Origin: CALCTE01 sp045627885
GTDB taxonomy: Bacteria; Bacillota; Clostridia; Oscillospirales; CAG-272
NCBI GenBank assembly: GCA_045627885.1
Contig: JAZQOM010000017.1
Span: 1-12,756, forward strand
Length of the DNA: 12,756 nucleotides
Direction of reading: 5' to 3'
Within the stretch, counting starts at the first letter, position 1. Each line of letters opens with the position of its first letter. Under the pieces are notes generated by a model, which saw only the letters and a program-made list of their open reading frames with translations, did no database searches and was not told the DNA's origin. The translations under genes were made by a program, and so were the position numbers. This document shows, piece by piece, positions 5,628 through 12,715 of the stretch.

Positions 5628-5829
5628 CCTCTTCACCTCCTTTTATTTCTCTTATTCTTTCTACGCAAACTTTTATAAGCACCGCGACGAATACAAGCGG
5701 TATTATGCCGAGCGCGTATTTCCACACGCCTTTCAAAATCGAGATGATAAATCCGAAGTACACGATATAATACAGCGCGATTATAACCGTGACGACTATC
5801 GGGGCCATGATTTTCTTCTTATCTTTCAT
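5608..5829 (-). CDS. Small two-helix membrane protein, function unknown
   Basis: 73 residues: a basic start (MKDKKK), two hydrophobic helices at about 8-31 and 36-56, and a charged cytoplasmic-type tail ending GEEDDIGKY. No family recognised. It starts in an ATGA overlap with the chorismate mutase stop, with an AAGGCGG ribosome site, and its 3' end overlaps the YbjQ-family gene. The two may work together; YbjQ proteins are often next to small membrane proteins, but here that is only inferred from the overlap. Confidence 0.75.
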   Translation of the reverse strand: MKDKKKIMAPIVVTVIIALYYIVYFGFIISILKGVWKYALGIIPLVFVAVLIKVCVERIREIKGGEEDDIGKY

Positions 5830-6104
5830 TTTTCCGCCTTACCTATTAGCTTTTGCTGAAGCTCTTTCGATATTTCCGTATTACTCTTGACGAACTTTTT
5901 ATAGTACTCTCCGTATTCGTCCCGAACATAGGAAAGATTTTTTGATATTATCTCGTCTTCCCTGCTTTTGTCGTATATCGGCATTCCGTTTTCCGCCTTA
6001 TACTTCGCTATAAGCTTGACGGCGTCCATTCTCTGCGAAAAGAGCTCCGCCATTTTGCGGTCTATTTCGTTTATTGTCTCTCTTGCCCTCTCAAGCTCCG
6101 TCAT
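5826..6104 (-). CDS. Chorismate mutase, monofunctional AroQ class
   Basis: Converts chorismate to prephenate. The 92 residues form the all-helical AroQ fold: a long first helix (ERARETINEIDRKMAELFSQ), then RMDAVKLIAKYK, PIYDKSREDEII, and a last helix with EISKELQQKLI. Aligned with the E. coli P-protein mutase domain, R8, R25, K36, D45, R48 and E49 match R11, R28, K39, D48, R51 and E52 of the active site. No prephenate dehydratase, dehydrogenase or DAHP synthase domain is fused. GGGAG, 9 bases upstream, and an ATGA overlap with aroA show coupled translation. It draws the chorismate made by the operon toward Phe/Tyr; the enzymes using prephenate are elsewhere. Confidence 0.93.
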   Translation of the reverse strand: MTELERARETINEIDRKMAELFSQRMDAVKLIAKYKAENGMPIYDKSREDEIISKNLSYVRDEYGEYYKKFVKSNTEISKELQQKLIGKAEK

Positions 6105-7318
6105 TCGCCATCATCTCCCGTCGATATTTCTATGCCGAGCGCGCGCAGCTCCTCAAAAAACTGCGGGTAGCTCTTTTTTACCGCTTCCGCTCCGTCGATA
6201 CTGCCGCCGAACTTTGTCAAAAGCACGGCAAGAGCCATAACTATTCTGTGGTCGTTATGTCCGCAAAGCGCCTCGGACTGCGTACAAAGCTTTGAGCTTT
6301 GCACGGTTATTTCGTTTTCTCCCACGCTCACCTTTGCGCCGAGCTTTGCAAGCTCTTGTGCCATTGCCTCTGCCCTGTCGGATTCCTTGAAGCGCAGTCT
6401 GCGTGTTCCCGTGAAATGCGCTCCGTGAAAATACGCCGCCAAAGAAATCAGTATCGGCGCAAGGTCGGGGCAATCGGATAGGTCTATCCGCGCAAAGCCG
6501 CTTTCTATCGCCTTGAAATGCTCTCTGTAAACTTTATTGCCGTCTGCAGAGCTTTCGTCAAGTCCCGTGACGGTGACTTCGCCTCCGAGAAGCGAAAGCG
6601 CTTCCGCAAATGCCGCGTTTGAGTAGTCACCCTCCGTCGACAGTGCGGCAGGGTATAATATCTGATTTTCTACGATAAATGTATTTTCGTCATCGTTCTG
6701 TACGGAAACTCCGAACTTTGAAAGCGCGGACAAGGTCATATATACATAGGACTTGCTCTCAAACGGCGGCGCTACGCGAATTGCGGTCTTTTCGCCCGAA
6801 AGCACGGCGGCTGTAATCATTCCCGAAGCAAACTGACTGCTTACATCGCCGCGGATATTATACTCTCCGCACGGGAGCTTTCCGCTTATTTCGAGATAGT
6901 CTTTGCCCTTTTTATATGATATTCCGCAACTTGCGAATATTTCTTCGTACACCGAAAGCGGACGCGAAAAAAGTCTTTCGCTCCCCGTAAATCTGCATAC
7001 CGCCGAAGATTTTGCACATACGGGAATAAGGAATCGGAGCGTGCTTGCGCTCTCTCTGCACGGCAGAGTTATTTTGCCCGAAAGCTTTGTTATATCCGTG
7101 CCCGTCACGGTCACGGTGTCGCCGCAGAGCTTGCATTCCGCACCGAGCGCCCTTATGCAGTCGAGCGTTGCAAGAATATCGTCGGAATACGCGATATTCG
7201 ATATCGTGCTTGTGCCTTTTGCAAGAGCGGCACAGAGCAAAAGTCGGTGCGCCATACTCTTTGACGGCGGCGCTTTTAGCGTTCCGCGCGCCGTTGACGG
7301 CTTAATCGTAACCGTCAT
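6101..7318 (-). CDS. aroA: 5-enolpyruvylshikimate-3-phosphate synthase (EPSPS)
   Basis: Joins shikimate-3-phosphate and PEP to EPSP. At 405 aa it is slightly shorter than E. coli AroA (427). Motifs in order: PSKSMAHR (K20, S21, R25), the PEP loop CRESASTLR (87-95), SSQF (160-163), DCPDLAPIL with the catalytic D285, KESDRAEAM (E312, R315) and HNDHRIVMA (D356, R358). In the PEP loop the E. coli sequence GNAGTAMR is replaced, with A91 at the position of G96 and F96 at P101. Alanine at G96 is known to reduce glyphosate binding in E. coli and is present in the tolerant CP4 enzyme, so low sensitivity is predicted. ATGA overlaps on both sides couple it to aroQ and chorismate mutase; its own ribosome site is weak (GAAAAGCACGG). 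Confidence 0.96.
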   Translation of the reverse strand: MTVTIKPSTARGTLKAPPSKSMAHRLLLCAALAKGTSTISNIAYSDDILATLDCIRALGAECKLCGDTVTVTGTDITKLSGKITLPCRESASTLRFLIPVCAKSSAVCRFTGSERLFSRPLSVYEEIFASCGISYKKGKDYLEISGKLPCGEYNIRGDVSSQFASGMITAAVLSGEKTAIRVAPPFESKSYVYMTLSALSKFGVSVQNDDENTFIVENQILYPAALSTEGDYSNAAFAEALSLLGGEVTVTGLDESSADGNKVYREHFKAIESGFARIDLSDCPDLAPILISLAAYFHGAHFTGTRRLRFKESDRAEAMAQELAKLGAKVSVGENEITVQSSKLCTQSEALCGHNDHRIVMALAVLLTKFGGSIDGAEAVKKSYPQFFEELRALGIEISTGDDGE

Positions 7319-7746
7319 CCGTGCTTTTCGATGAGATACTCAATCGCCTCGTCATATCCGCTTATTCCGTGCCCCGAAATCGTCTTTTCACAGGCGGCGC
7401 GGACATAGCTTATTCTGCGGAATTCCTCGCGCTTCGATACATCGGTGATATGCACCTCCACGGCGGGAATCGCAACCGCTTTGAGCGCATCGGGAATGGC
7501 GATGCTCGTATGAGTGTATGCCGCCGGATTTATTACGATGCCGTCGGTATTTCCGTATGCCGATTGAATCTTATCTACAAGCTCGCCCTCGTGATTTGAC
7601 TGATATATCTCGACATCGACGCCGTGCTTTTGCGCACAGAGTTTTATTCTGCGGCAAAGCTCCGAATAGCTTTCGCTTCCGTACAGCTTGGGCTCTCTTA
7701 TGCCGAGCATATTGATATTGGGGCCGTTTATGACAAGTATTTTCAT
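7315..7746 (-). CDS. aroQ: Type II 3-dehydroquinate dehydratase
   Basis: Removes water from 3-dehydroquinate to give 3-dehydroshikimate. The 143-aa length is standard for the dodecameric type II family. Seen motifs: VINGPNINMLGIREP (N12, R17), lid tyrosine Y22 in KLYG, QSNHEGELVD, INPAAYTHTS (N73, H79), VEVHITDVSKREEFR (catalytic H99, R106 and R110) and a GHGISGYDEAIEYL C-terminus. The loop after H99 (ITDVSK) differs from the usual LSNIYA. Starts in an ATGA overlap with aroE-aroK with a good AAAGGGTGA site, and its stop overlaps the aroA start. It supplies the substrate for the AroE half of the fusion protein encoded upstream. Confidence 0.96.
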   Translation of the reverse strand: MKILVINGPNINMLGIREPKLYGSESYSELCRRIKLCAQKHGVDVEIYQSNHEGELVDKIQSAYGNTDGIVINPAAYTHTSIAIPDALKAVAIPAVEVHITDVSKREEFRRISYVRAACEKTISGHGISGYDEAIEYLIEKHG

Positions 7747-8975
7747 AACGCTTTTATCACCCTTTCAGCCGTAAGTTCCGCATCGCGCGATGCGTCCGTT
7801 CTTATATCCGCCGCCGCGATATATTCGGGCAGGCGCTCTTTGTAAAGAGCCGCGAGCTTTTCCGCACTGTCGGAAAGCGGGCGGTCTTTGCTTGCCGCAA
7901 GGTCTTTTTCTTTCATATCGAGAAATACGATAATTCCGTTTCTTTTCAGATTCTTTATATTTTCCTCTGTGCAAACCGCTCCGCCGCCGGTTGCTATTAC
8001 CGCTCCCGTTTTCGTGCAAAGCGACAGAATCGCCTCCGACTCCGCTTTACGAAACTGCGGCTCCCCGTATGCTTCTATAAGCTCTTTTGGGGATTTGCCC
8101 GTCATTTTTTCTGTTTCGTCATCAGTATCATAAAAGCTTTTTGAGAGCTTTTTTGCAAGAATTCTGCCGACCGTGCTTTTTCCCGACGAGGGCATTCCGA
8201 TTAAGACAATATTCCGCTTTTCTTTAAGAATTTCCGCGTAAATATCGTCCGCAAGATTTTCTTTATAATGCGATTCGGTGAATATCTCCGATGCCGCGAC
8301 TGCTTGGCTCACAAGCATATAAAGTCCGCCCGCGCATGGAATATTCAGCTTCTCCGCCTGCAACAAAAGCTCGGTTTTAAGCGGATTATACACAACATCT
8401 ATCACTCCGGACAGCCCGGAAAACGGGGCAAGGTCAATGGCTTTATTCTGAATATTCGGGTACATTCCGCATGGCGTCGTGTTTATTATGACATCGACGG
8501 TATCCGCCATCGAATATGCCGCATCATAGCTTATTGCGCCATCCTTTGCGCTTCTGCCCGCCTTGTAAATATTCTTTGCGCCGAGCTCTTTTGCGACTGC
8601 GTACGCCGTCCTTGATGTGCCGCCCGTACCGAGAATGAGAACAGTCTTGCCGCATATTTGAATCCCCGACTTTTTTATAAGTCTTGTGAGTCCGACAACA
8701 TCGGTATTATAGCCGAAAAGCTCGCCGTCTCTGTTTACCACGGTGTTGACGGCGACGACTTCTTTCGCGGCTTCGGAAATACCGTCAAGATACGGGATTA
8801 CACTCTCCTTATACGGAATAGTCACATTGAGCGCAAGAAAATCTCTCTTTTGCATAAATGCGCCGAGCTCGTCACGCGAAAGCTCGCATAGCTCGTACGG
8901 ATAGTCCGCTATCATGCGGTGAATTGTGCCCGAAAAGCTGTGGGCAAGTTTTTCGCCTATGCAACCGTATTTCAT
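7743..8975 (-). CDS. aroE-aroK: Fused shikimate dehydrogenase - shikimate kinase
   Basis: One 410-aa chain doing two consecutive steps: 3-dehydroshikimate to shikimate (NADPH), then shikimate to shikimate-3-phosphate (ATP). Residues 1-250 are AroE: HSFS (12-15), NVTIPYK with catalytic K56, VNT and YNTDVVG (D92), dinucleotide loop LGTGGTSRTA (115-124) and GRS (140-142) in place of the usual NRT, NTTPCGMYP, and GGLYMLVSQA with Q224. Residues 254-410 are AroK: Walker A GMPSSGKST (260-268), DTDDE (283-287), FRKAESEA (R309), ATGGGAV (328-334), lid R365 in DRPLS, and R381. The join is a short charged linker (KEKRN), with no frameshift or stop between the halves. ATGA overlaps with aroC and aroQ; its own ribosome site is poor, so it depends on coupling. 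Confidence 0.95.
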   Translation of the reverse strand: MKYGCIGEKLAHSFSGTIHRMIADYPYELCELSRDELGAFMQKRDFLALNVTIPYKESVIPYLDGISEAAKEVVAVNTVVNRDGELFGYNTDVVGLTRLIKKSGIQICGKTVLILGTGGTSRTAYAVAKELGAKNIYKAGRSAKDGAISYDAAYSMADTVDVIINTTPCGMYPNIQNKAIDLAPFSGLSGVIDVVYNPLKTELLLQAEKLNIPCAGGLYMLVSQAVAASEIFTESHYKENLADDIYAEILKEKRNIVLIGMPSSGKSTVGRILAKKLSKSFYDTDDETEKMTGKSPKELIEAYGEPQFRKAESEAILSLCTKTGAVIATGGGAVCTEENIKNLKRNGIIVFLDMKEKDLAASKDRPLSDSAEKLAALYKERLPEYIAAADIRTDASRDAELTAERVIKAL

Positions 8976-10069
8976 ACCGTTTTGCCTAAAAAGTCCGTTC
9001 CGAAGCGCTCGGAAAGGAGGTCACACAAAACATGGGCGGTGACCGCGTCGACAACCGCTCTCGCTCTGTGAACTATTGCGGCGTCATGTCTGCCGCCAAC
9101 GCTTATGACGGCGTTTTCGCATTGTTTGAAATTGACGGTGTTCTGCTCCTTTTTTATAGACGGCGTCGGTTTTATCGCAACGCAAAAGCGTATCGGCATT
9201 CCGTTTGTAATGCCGCCGTTTATTCCGCCGTTTGAGTTGCCGTCGGTGACAATCTTTCCGTCTTTTACGAAAAAGGCATCGTTTGCCTTACTGCCTCTTT
9301 TATCCGCTATCGCAAAGCCTGCGCCGAACTCAACCCCTTTTACCGCAGGTATCGAGAAAAGGGCGTGAGAAAGCATACTCTCCACGCTGTCAAACCACGG
9401 CTCACCCACTCCGGCAGGCATTCCGACGACAGATGTTTCAAGTATTCCGCCGACACTGTCACCGTCTTTTGCGGCTTCTTCAGCTGCCGCAAGCATCTTT
9501 TGTGCCGCATCGTCCGATACGGTCGGGAAAGTCTTTTTTGAAAGCTCGATAAGCGCCGGAATATCGTCGCAGAGGCTTGCGTCGTCAATCCGGGCAAGTC
9601 TTTTTATATGCGTGCCGATATATATTCCCTTTTTTTCGAGCGCATACTCGAATATCGCTCCGGCGGCTACTATCGGAGCGGTAAGTCTTCCGCTGAAATG
9701 TCCGCCGCCGCGGTAGTCCTCAAAGCCGTGATATTTTGCGTATGCCGAATAATCGGCGTGTCCGGGACGGGCAAGAAAACGAATCTTCTCGTAATCCTTG
9801 CTACGGATGTCTTTGTTGGGAATTATTATGCAAAGCGGTGCTCCCGTCGTCATTTTTTCAAATACGCCCGACACTATGCGAAAATCATCATTTTCGACGC
9901 GTGCGGTGGATATGCTCGTGCAAGGGCGGCGAAGTGCAAGCTTTGATGCGATATATTCTTCGCTGATTTCGATTCCGGGGGCAAGTCCGTCTATCACGAT
10001 GCCGAGCTCTTCCCCGTGGCTTTCACCGAACAGAGTCAGCGTTATTCTGTTTCCGAAGCTGTTTTTCAT
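8972..10069 (-). CDS. aroC: Chorismate synthase
   Basis: Removes phosphate from EPSP to make chorismate, using reduced FMN. Length 365 aa is normal. Signatures: FGESHGEELG (14-23, with H18), RPGHADYSAYAKYHG (101-115, H104), RGGGHFSGRLTA (120-131), NGGINGGITNGMPI (280-293) and SVGGRHDAAIVHRA (323-336, R327/H328/D329). The third motif departs from the common GGGR-x-S-A-R-E-T: H124 replaces Arg and the Glu is missing. The rest of the active site is intact, so it should be functional; I believe this variant is shared by other Clostridia. No flavin reductase domain is attached. GGGAG, 9 bases upstream of the ATG, and an ATGA overlap with aroB. Confidence 0.96.
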   Translation of the reverse strand: MKNSFGNRITLTLFGESHGEELGIVIDGLAPGIEISEEYIASKLALRRPCTSISTARVENDDFRIVSGVFEKMTTGAPLCIIIPNKDIRSKDYEKIRFLARPGHADYSAYAKYHGFEDYRGGGHFSGRLTAPIVAAGAIFEYALEKKGIYIGTHIKRLARIDDASLCDDIPALIELSKKTFPTVSDDAAQKMLAAAEEAAKDGDSVGGILETSVVGMPAGVGEPWFDSVESMLSHALFSIPAVKGVEFGAGFAIADKRGSKANDAFFVKDGKIVTDGNSNGGINGGITNGMPIRFCVAIKPTPSIKKEQNTVNFKQCENAVISVGGRHDAAIVHRARAVVDAVTAHVLCDLLSERFGTDFLGKTV

Positions 10070-11076
10070 CGTCTGTCACTCCCGAAATTATTTATGAGTT
10101 CAAAAAGCTCTTCAAAGCTGATTTTTGTGATTTTATATGCTCCGATTTCTTCCGCCGTGACTGCGAAAACTCCGTCTGACGATGCTTTTTTGTCGCAGAC
10201 GGCGGCTTCGTACACGCGCTTTGAATCGAAGTCGCATTCCGTCGGAAGCGCAAGCTTTTCAAGCACCGGCACAAGGCGTGCTCTCACTTTGTCCGAGCAC
10301 ATCGGAAGCATTCCGAGTGCGACGCATTCTCCGTGATACAGCTCCGTGGTGCTCTCTATTCCGTGTCCTATCGTATGACCGAAATTGAGAGCTCTCCTTA
10401 TACCGCTCTCTCTTTCGTCGCGCTCGACTACGCTTTTCTTTATCATAACGGAGCGCTCGATTACTTCGTCGAGCTTGGAAAAAACATTCACGCTTTCAAA
10501 GAGCGAAAACAGTTTTTCGTCAAAGCATATCGCCATTTTGAGCGCCTCGGCAAGTCCGTTTGAGAGCTGCCTTTTATCGAGAGTTTTGAGAAGCTCCGTG
10601 TCGATAAGCACTTTTTTCGGCTGATAAAATGCGCCGACGATATTTTTTATTCCGAGTAAGTTCAACGCCGTTTTGCCGCCGACCGAAGCATCGACCTGGG
10701 CAAGCACGGTAGTCGGAACATTGTAAAAATCAATGCCGCGCATATAGCTTGCGGCGACAAAGCCCGAGAGGTCACCGACCATTCCGCCGCCGACGGCAAT
10801 CACCGCGTCGGAGCGGGTAAATCCGTTTTCGAGCATATACGACAAAAGCATCTCGTAATTTTTGATGCTTTTTGAATCCTCTCCGCGGTTTACCGTAACT
10901 ATCTTCGGATATTTGCAAAATGAAGCGATACGGCGGGCGTAGTCCGCGGGAACACCGTCATCGGTGACTATCAGAACCTTTCTCGAAAGAGAAAGATACC
11001 TGTCCGCCTGCTCCGTGCAGTTCTTTTCTATTACGACATCATAAGCGCCGAGCTCGGTCTTAACGGGAATTATCAC
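10066..11076 (-). CDS. aroB: 3-dehydroquinate synthase
   Basis: Cyclises DAHP to 3-dehydroquinate using NAD+ and a divalent metal. The 336-aa protein has GRGEDSKS-like phosphate loop VNRGEDSKS (62-70), the NAD loop VGGGMVGDLSGF (95-106), NVPTTVLAQVDASVGGKT (119-136), and the metal ligands E177 (GLAEALK), H234 (NFGHTIGH) and H248 (YHGECVALGM); K180 is also in place. It starts with GTG: GGAGG lies 8 bases before 11076 and no ATG is better placed. It is 20 bases after the acyltransferase stop, the only non-overlapping junction in the operon's front part. As the first aro gene it takes DAHP from a DAHP synthase encoded elsewhere. Confidence 0.96.
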   Translation of the reverse strand: MIIPVKTELGAYDVVIEKNCTEQADRYLSLSRKVLIVTDDGVPADYARRIASFCKYPKIVTVNRGEDSKSIKNYEMLLSYMLENGFTRSDAVIAVGGGMVGDLSGFVAASYMRGIDFYNVPTTVLAQVDASVGGKTALNLLGIKNIVGAFYQPKKVLIDTELLKTLDKRQLSNGLAEALKMAICFDEKLFSLFESVNVFSKLDEVIERSVMIKKSVVERDERESGIRRALNFGHTIGHGIESTTELYHGECVALGMLPMCSDKVRARLVPVLEKLALPTECDFDSKRVYEAAVCDKKASSDGVFAVTAEEIGAYKITKISFEELFELINNFGSDRR

Positions 11077-11096
11077 GCCTGCCGCCTCCTTTTACA

Positions 11097-12347
11097 TTAT
11101 TTTTTCTTTTCCGCCTTTTTGAGCTTGTAAAGCTCCTCGGCGGCAAGTCTTGCCTTTGCGACGGGAACGCCGTTTTCGGTAAGGCAATAGTAAAGCTTTT
11201 CGCCGCCGGATATACATATTACATCGCCGAGCTCATACCAGAAATAATCTGCGTAAAGTCCGTAGCTGTCCGTCGGCTTCTGCGTTATGTTGAGCAGTCC
11301 TCCGCATCCCGTGAGAGTAAAGCCGTCCGCCGTGTGAACAAGTCTTCCCTCTCCTATATCGTAAACGGCTTTGTAATCCGCCATAACAAGCACTTTTACA
11401 TCCGTGTCAAGGCGGTATGTTCCGGAAACAAGCTCGTTTTTGACCTCCTCGCGCTCCCACGCATACCAATCGGGAATGTGGTCGAATTTTTCGCCCGAAA
11501 GCCTTCCGTATTCGTCAAGCTCCCACTTTGCGCCGCACGAGAGGCAAAACAGCTCCGTGCCTTTGCCCTCCGTTTTTCCCTCTGCGCCGCAGACGGGGCA
11601 TTTATACAGAATTCTCTCAAGTCCGTCGGCTCTGAAGGGCTCGTCTATCTTTATATGCTTTTCTCTCTGTGTGCGGAAGTTATCGAATGTGAACGCTTCG
11701 TCAAGCGCTCGGTCAAGCTCTGAAACCGAAAGCGTTTTTATGCTTTCTTCGGTAAAGAGAGTGTATATTTTTGCGCTGACCTTTGTGCTTCTTTTTTGAA
11801 GAAGATTATAGAGCGGGTCACGCAGGAATGCGCCCTCCGTCTTTATCATTATGACGGGAACGCCGAGCTTTTTTATGAGTATGCCCATTCTTCTCGGCAG
11901 AGCGGTTGCCGTTCCGTCAAAGCTGTAGCTTGCCTCCGGATACATGAGAACATCGTTCTTATTCTTTTTGAGCGCATAAGATATGTCGGATATGAGCGAT
12001 ACATCGGTGGTGAATTTGCGCGTCGGGATACATCCCAAGCGGCGCATAAGCCATTCCTTGCCGACAAATCCGTCCGATGTGCAGACTATCGAAAGCGGTC
12101 GATGATAAAACACCGATACCGCTATTTCAAGGTCGATGAAGCTTGAGTGATTCATAAATACAAGGCACGGCTTTTGCGGAAGCTCACCGTCTGTCTCGTA
12201 AGTGAAGTCCGTCGCTTTTAAGTCGCCCGATGAGACGATTTTAAGCAATGTGCGGAAGAAAAAATCGGTCTTTTTCGGCGCTTTATGCTTCGGAGGCTCA
12301 ATTTTGTTTACATCCGACAGTGTAAGCCTTTTGACTTTGATTTTCAT
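11097..12347 (-). CDS. PlsC-like acyltransferase with internal zinc ribbon
   Basis: A 416-aa protein. Residues 60-200 form a lysophospholipid-acyltransferase domain: MNHSSFIDLE with H67-x4-D72, a GFVGKEWLMRRLGCIPTRKF block, and MYPEASYSFDG (acyl acceptor motif, PEAS 137-140) followed by KLGVPVIMIKTEGAF. Residues 249-272 are a zinc ribbon (C250, C253, C268, C271). The C-terminal 140 residues are of unknown fold and end in a Lys-rich tail. There is no clear transmembrane helix, so it is a peripheral enzyme. I chose ATG 12347 since AAAAGG lies 9 bases upstream and a promoter just before; the frame stays open to 12635 but would run through the promoter and hairpins. Substrate (1-acyl-glycerol-3-phosphate or other) is not certain. 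Leads the aro operon. Confidence 0.88.
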   Translation of the reverse strand: MKIKVKRLTLSDVNKIEPPKHKAPKKTDFFFRTLLKIVSSGDLKATDFTYETDGELPQKPCLVFMNHSSFIDLEIAVSVFYHRPLSIVCTSDGFVGKEWLMRRLGCIPTRKFTTDVSLISDISYALKKNKNDVLMYPEASYSFDGTATALPRRMGILIKKLGVPVIMIKTEGAFLRDPLYNLLQKRSTKVSAKIYTLFTEESIKTLSVSELDRALDEAFTFDNFRTQREKHIKIDEPFRADGLERILYKCPVCGAEGKTEGKGTELFCLSCGAKWELDEYGRLSGEKFDHIPDWYAWEREEVKNELVSGTYRLDTDVKVLVMADYKAVYDIGEGRLVHTADGFTLTGCGGLLNITQKPTDSYGLYADYFWYELGDVICISGGEKLYYCLTENGVPVAKARLAAEELYKLKKAEKKK

Positions 12348-12379
12348 AAAATTATACCTTTTCCCCAAAGTATAATTAT

Positions 12380-12408
12380 ATAATAACACAAAGAAATGTT
12401 CTTTGCAA
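12380..12408 (-). promoter_or_regulatory. Sigma-A-type promoter of the acyltransferase-aro operon
   Basis: On the - strand: -35 TTGCAA (12403-12408), 17-base spacer, -10 TATTAT (12380-12385), with AT-rich sequence following. Transcription would start near 12373, leaving a leader of about 26 bases with the AAAAGG ribosome site. No attenuator, T-box or leader peptide fits in that space. Confidence 0.65.
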
Positions 12409-12410
12409 TA

Positions 12411-12439
12411 ATAAAAAAACAGCCGAAAAGCTCGGCTGT
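12411..12439 (-). terminator. Intrinsic terminator on the - strand, just upstream of the operon promoter
   Basis: ACAGCCGA (12419-12426) and TCGGCTGT (12432-12439) with a 5-base loop, followed on the - strand by a T7 run (12412-12419, partly in the stem). It would stop transcripts coming from beyond the right edge before the aro operon promoter. Confidence 0.7.
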
Positions 12440-12537
12440 CAGAGCACTGACAAACTCGTGCTACCGGCAATAAGTACATTTTTATAAAAAAGATTTTATG
12501 TAAACTGTAAAAATTAAACACAGGTTCAAAAAAGAGG

Positions 12538-12564
12538 AATGACGGGCTTTGTAAGCCCGTCATT
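12538..12564. repeat. Perfect 12-bp hairpin
   Basis: AATGACGGGCTT, loop TGT, AAGCCCGTCATT. On the - strand CCTC then TTTTTT follows, on the + strand ATTATTGCCTTTTT, so it could act as a terminator in either direction though the T-runs are offset by several bases. Confidence 0.7.
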
Positions 12565-12654
12565 ATTGCCTTTTTCCGTTCTTTTCCTCTGTCGTACATT
12601 TGTACGCCGACGAAAAAAAGAACGAAAAATATCACTTCGTTTTCAGCACTCTGT

Positions 12655-12681
12655 CAGTCTGCTGACTTTGTCAGCAGACTG
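12655..12681. repeat. Perfect 12-bp hairpin
   Basis: CAGTCTGCTGAC, loop TTT, GTCAGCAGACTG. No T-run follows on either strand. It directly abuts the next hairpin. Confidence 0.75.
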
Positions 12682-12715
12682 AAGCCTTCCTTTTTTGGGA
12701 AGGCTTTGATTTTGA
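12682..12715 (+). terminator. Hairpin with T-rich tail, possible + strand terminator
   Basis: AAGCCTTCC (12682-12690), loop TTTTTTG, GGAAGGCTT (12698-12706), then TGATTTTGAT. The tail is interrupted, so termination would be modest. It sits just before a promoter facing the same way and may insulate it. Confidence 0.45.

Larger units (their letters stand above)
12440..12715. other. Hairpin-rich intergenic region without genes
   Basis: About 275 bases with no coding support. It holds three perfect stems (12538-12564, 12655-12681, 12682-12706), a short palindrome GTACATTTGTAC (12593-12604) inside a larger imperfect one (about 12571-12629), and imperfect inverted ends (12435-12461 against 12633-12659). 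It may be a small non-autonomous element or a stack of terminators. Confidence 0.6.

Noticed and set aside
5628..5636. GTG start for the YbjQ-family gene
   Set aside because: The GTG overlaps the AAGGAGG ribosome site, which is correctly spaced for ATG 5627.
6903..7334. 143-aa + strand open frame opposite aroA
   Set aside because: Antisense shadow of a well-supported aroA; no ribosome site.
12348..12373. T-box or tryptophan/tyrosine attenuator before the aro operon
   Set aside because: The leader between the likely transcription start and the ATG is only about 26 bases, too short for such structures.
12348..12635. N-terminal extension of the acyltransferase frame by 96 residues
   Set aside because: It runs through the operon promoter, a terminator and a perfect hairpin, lacks a ribosome site, and its composition (Phe/Tyr/Leu rich) is unlike a coding start. 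ATG 12347 has a ribosome site at the right distance.
12440..12715. tRNA gene or CRISPR array in the hairpin-rich region
   Set aside because: No tRNA arms with a T-loop GTTCGA core or CCA end were found, and the stems differ from each other in sequence and spacing, so they are not repeats separated by spacers.
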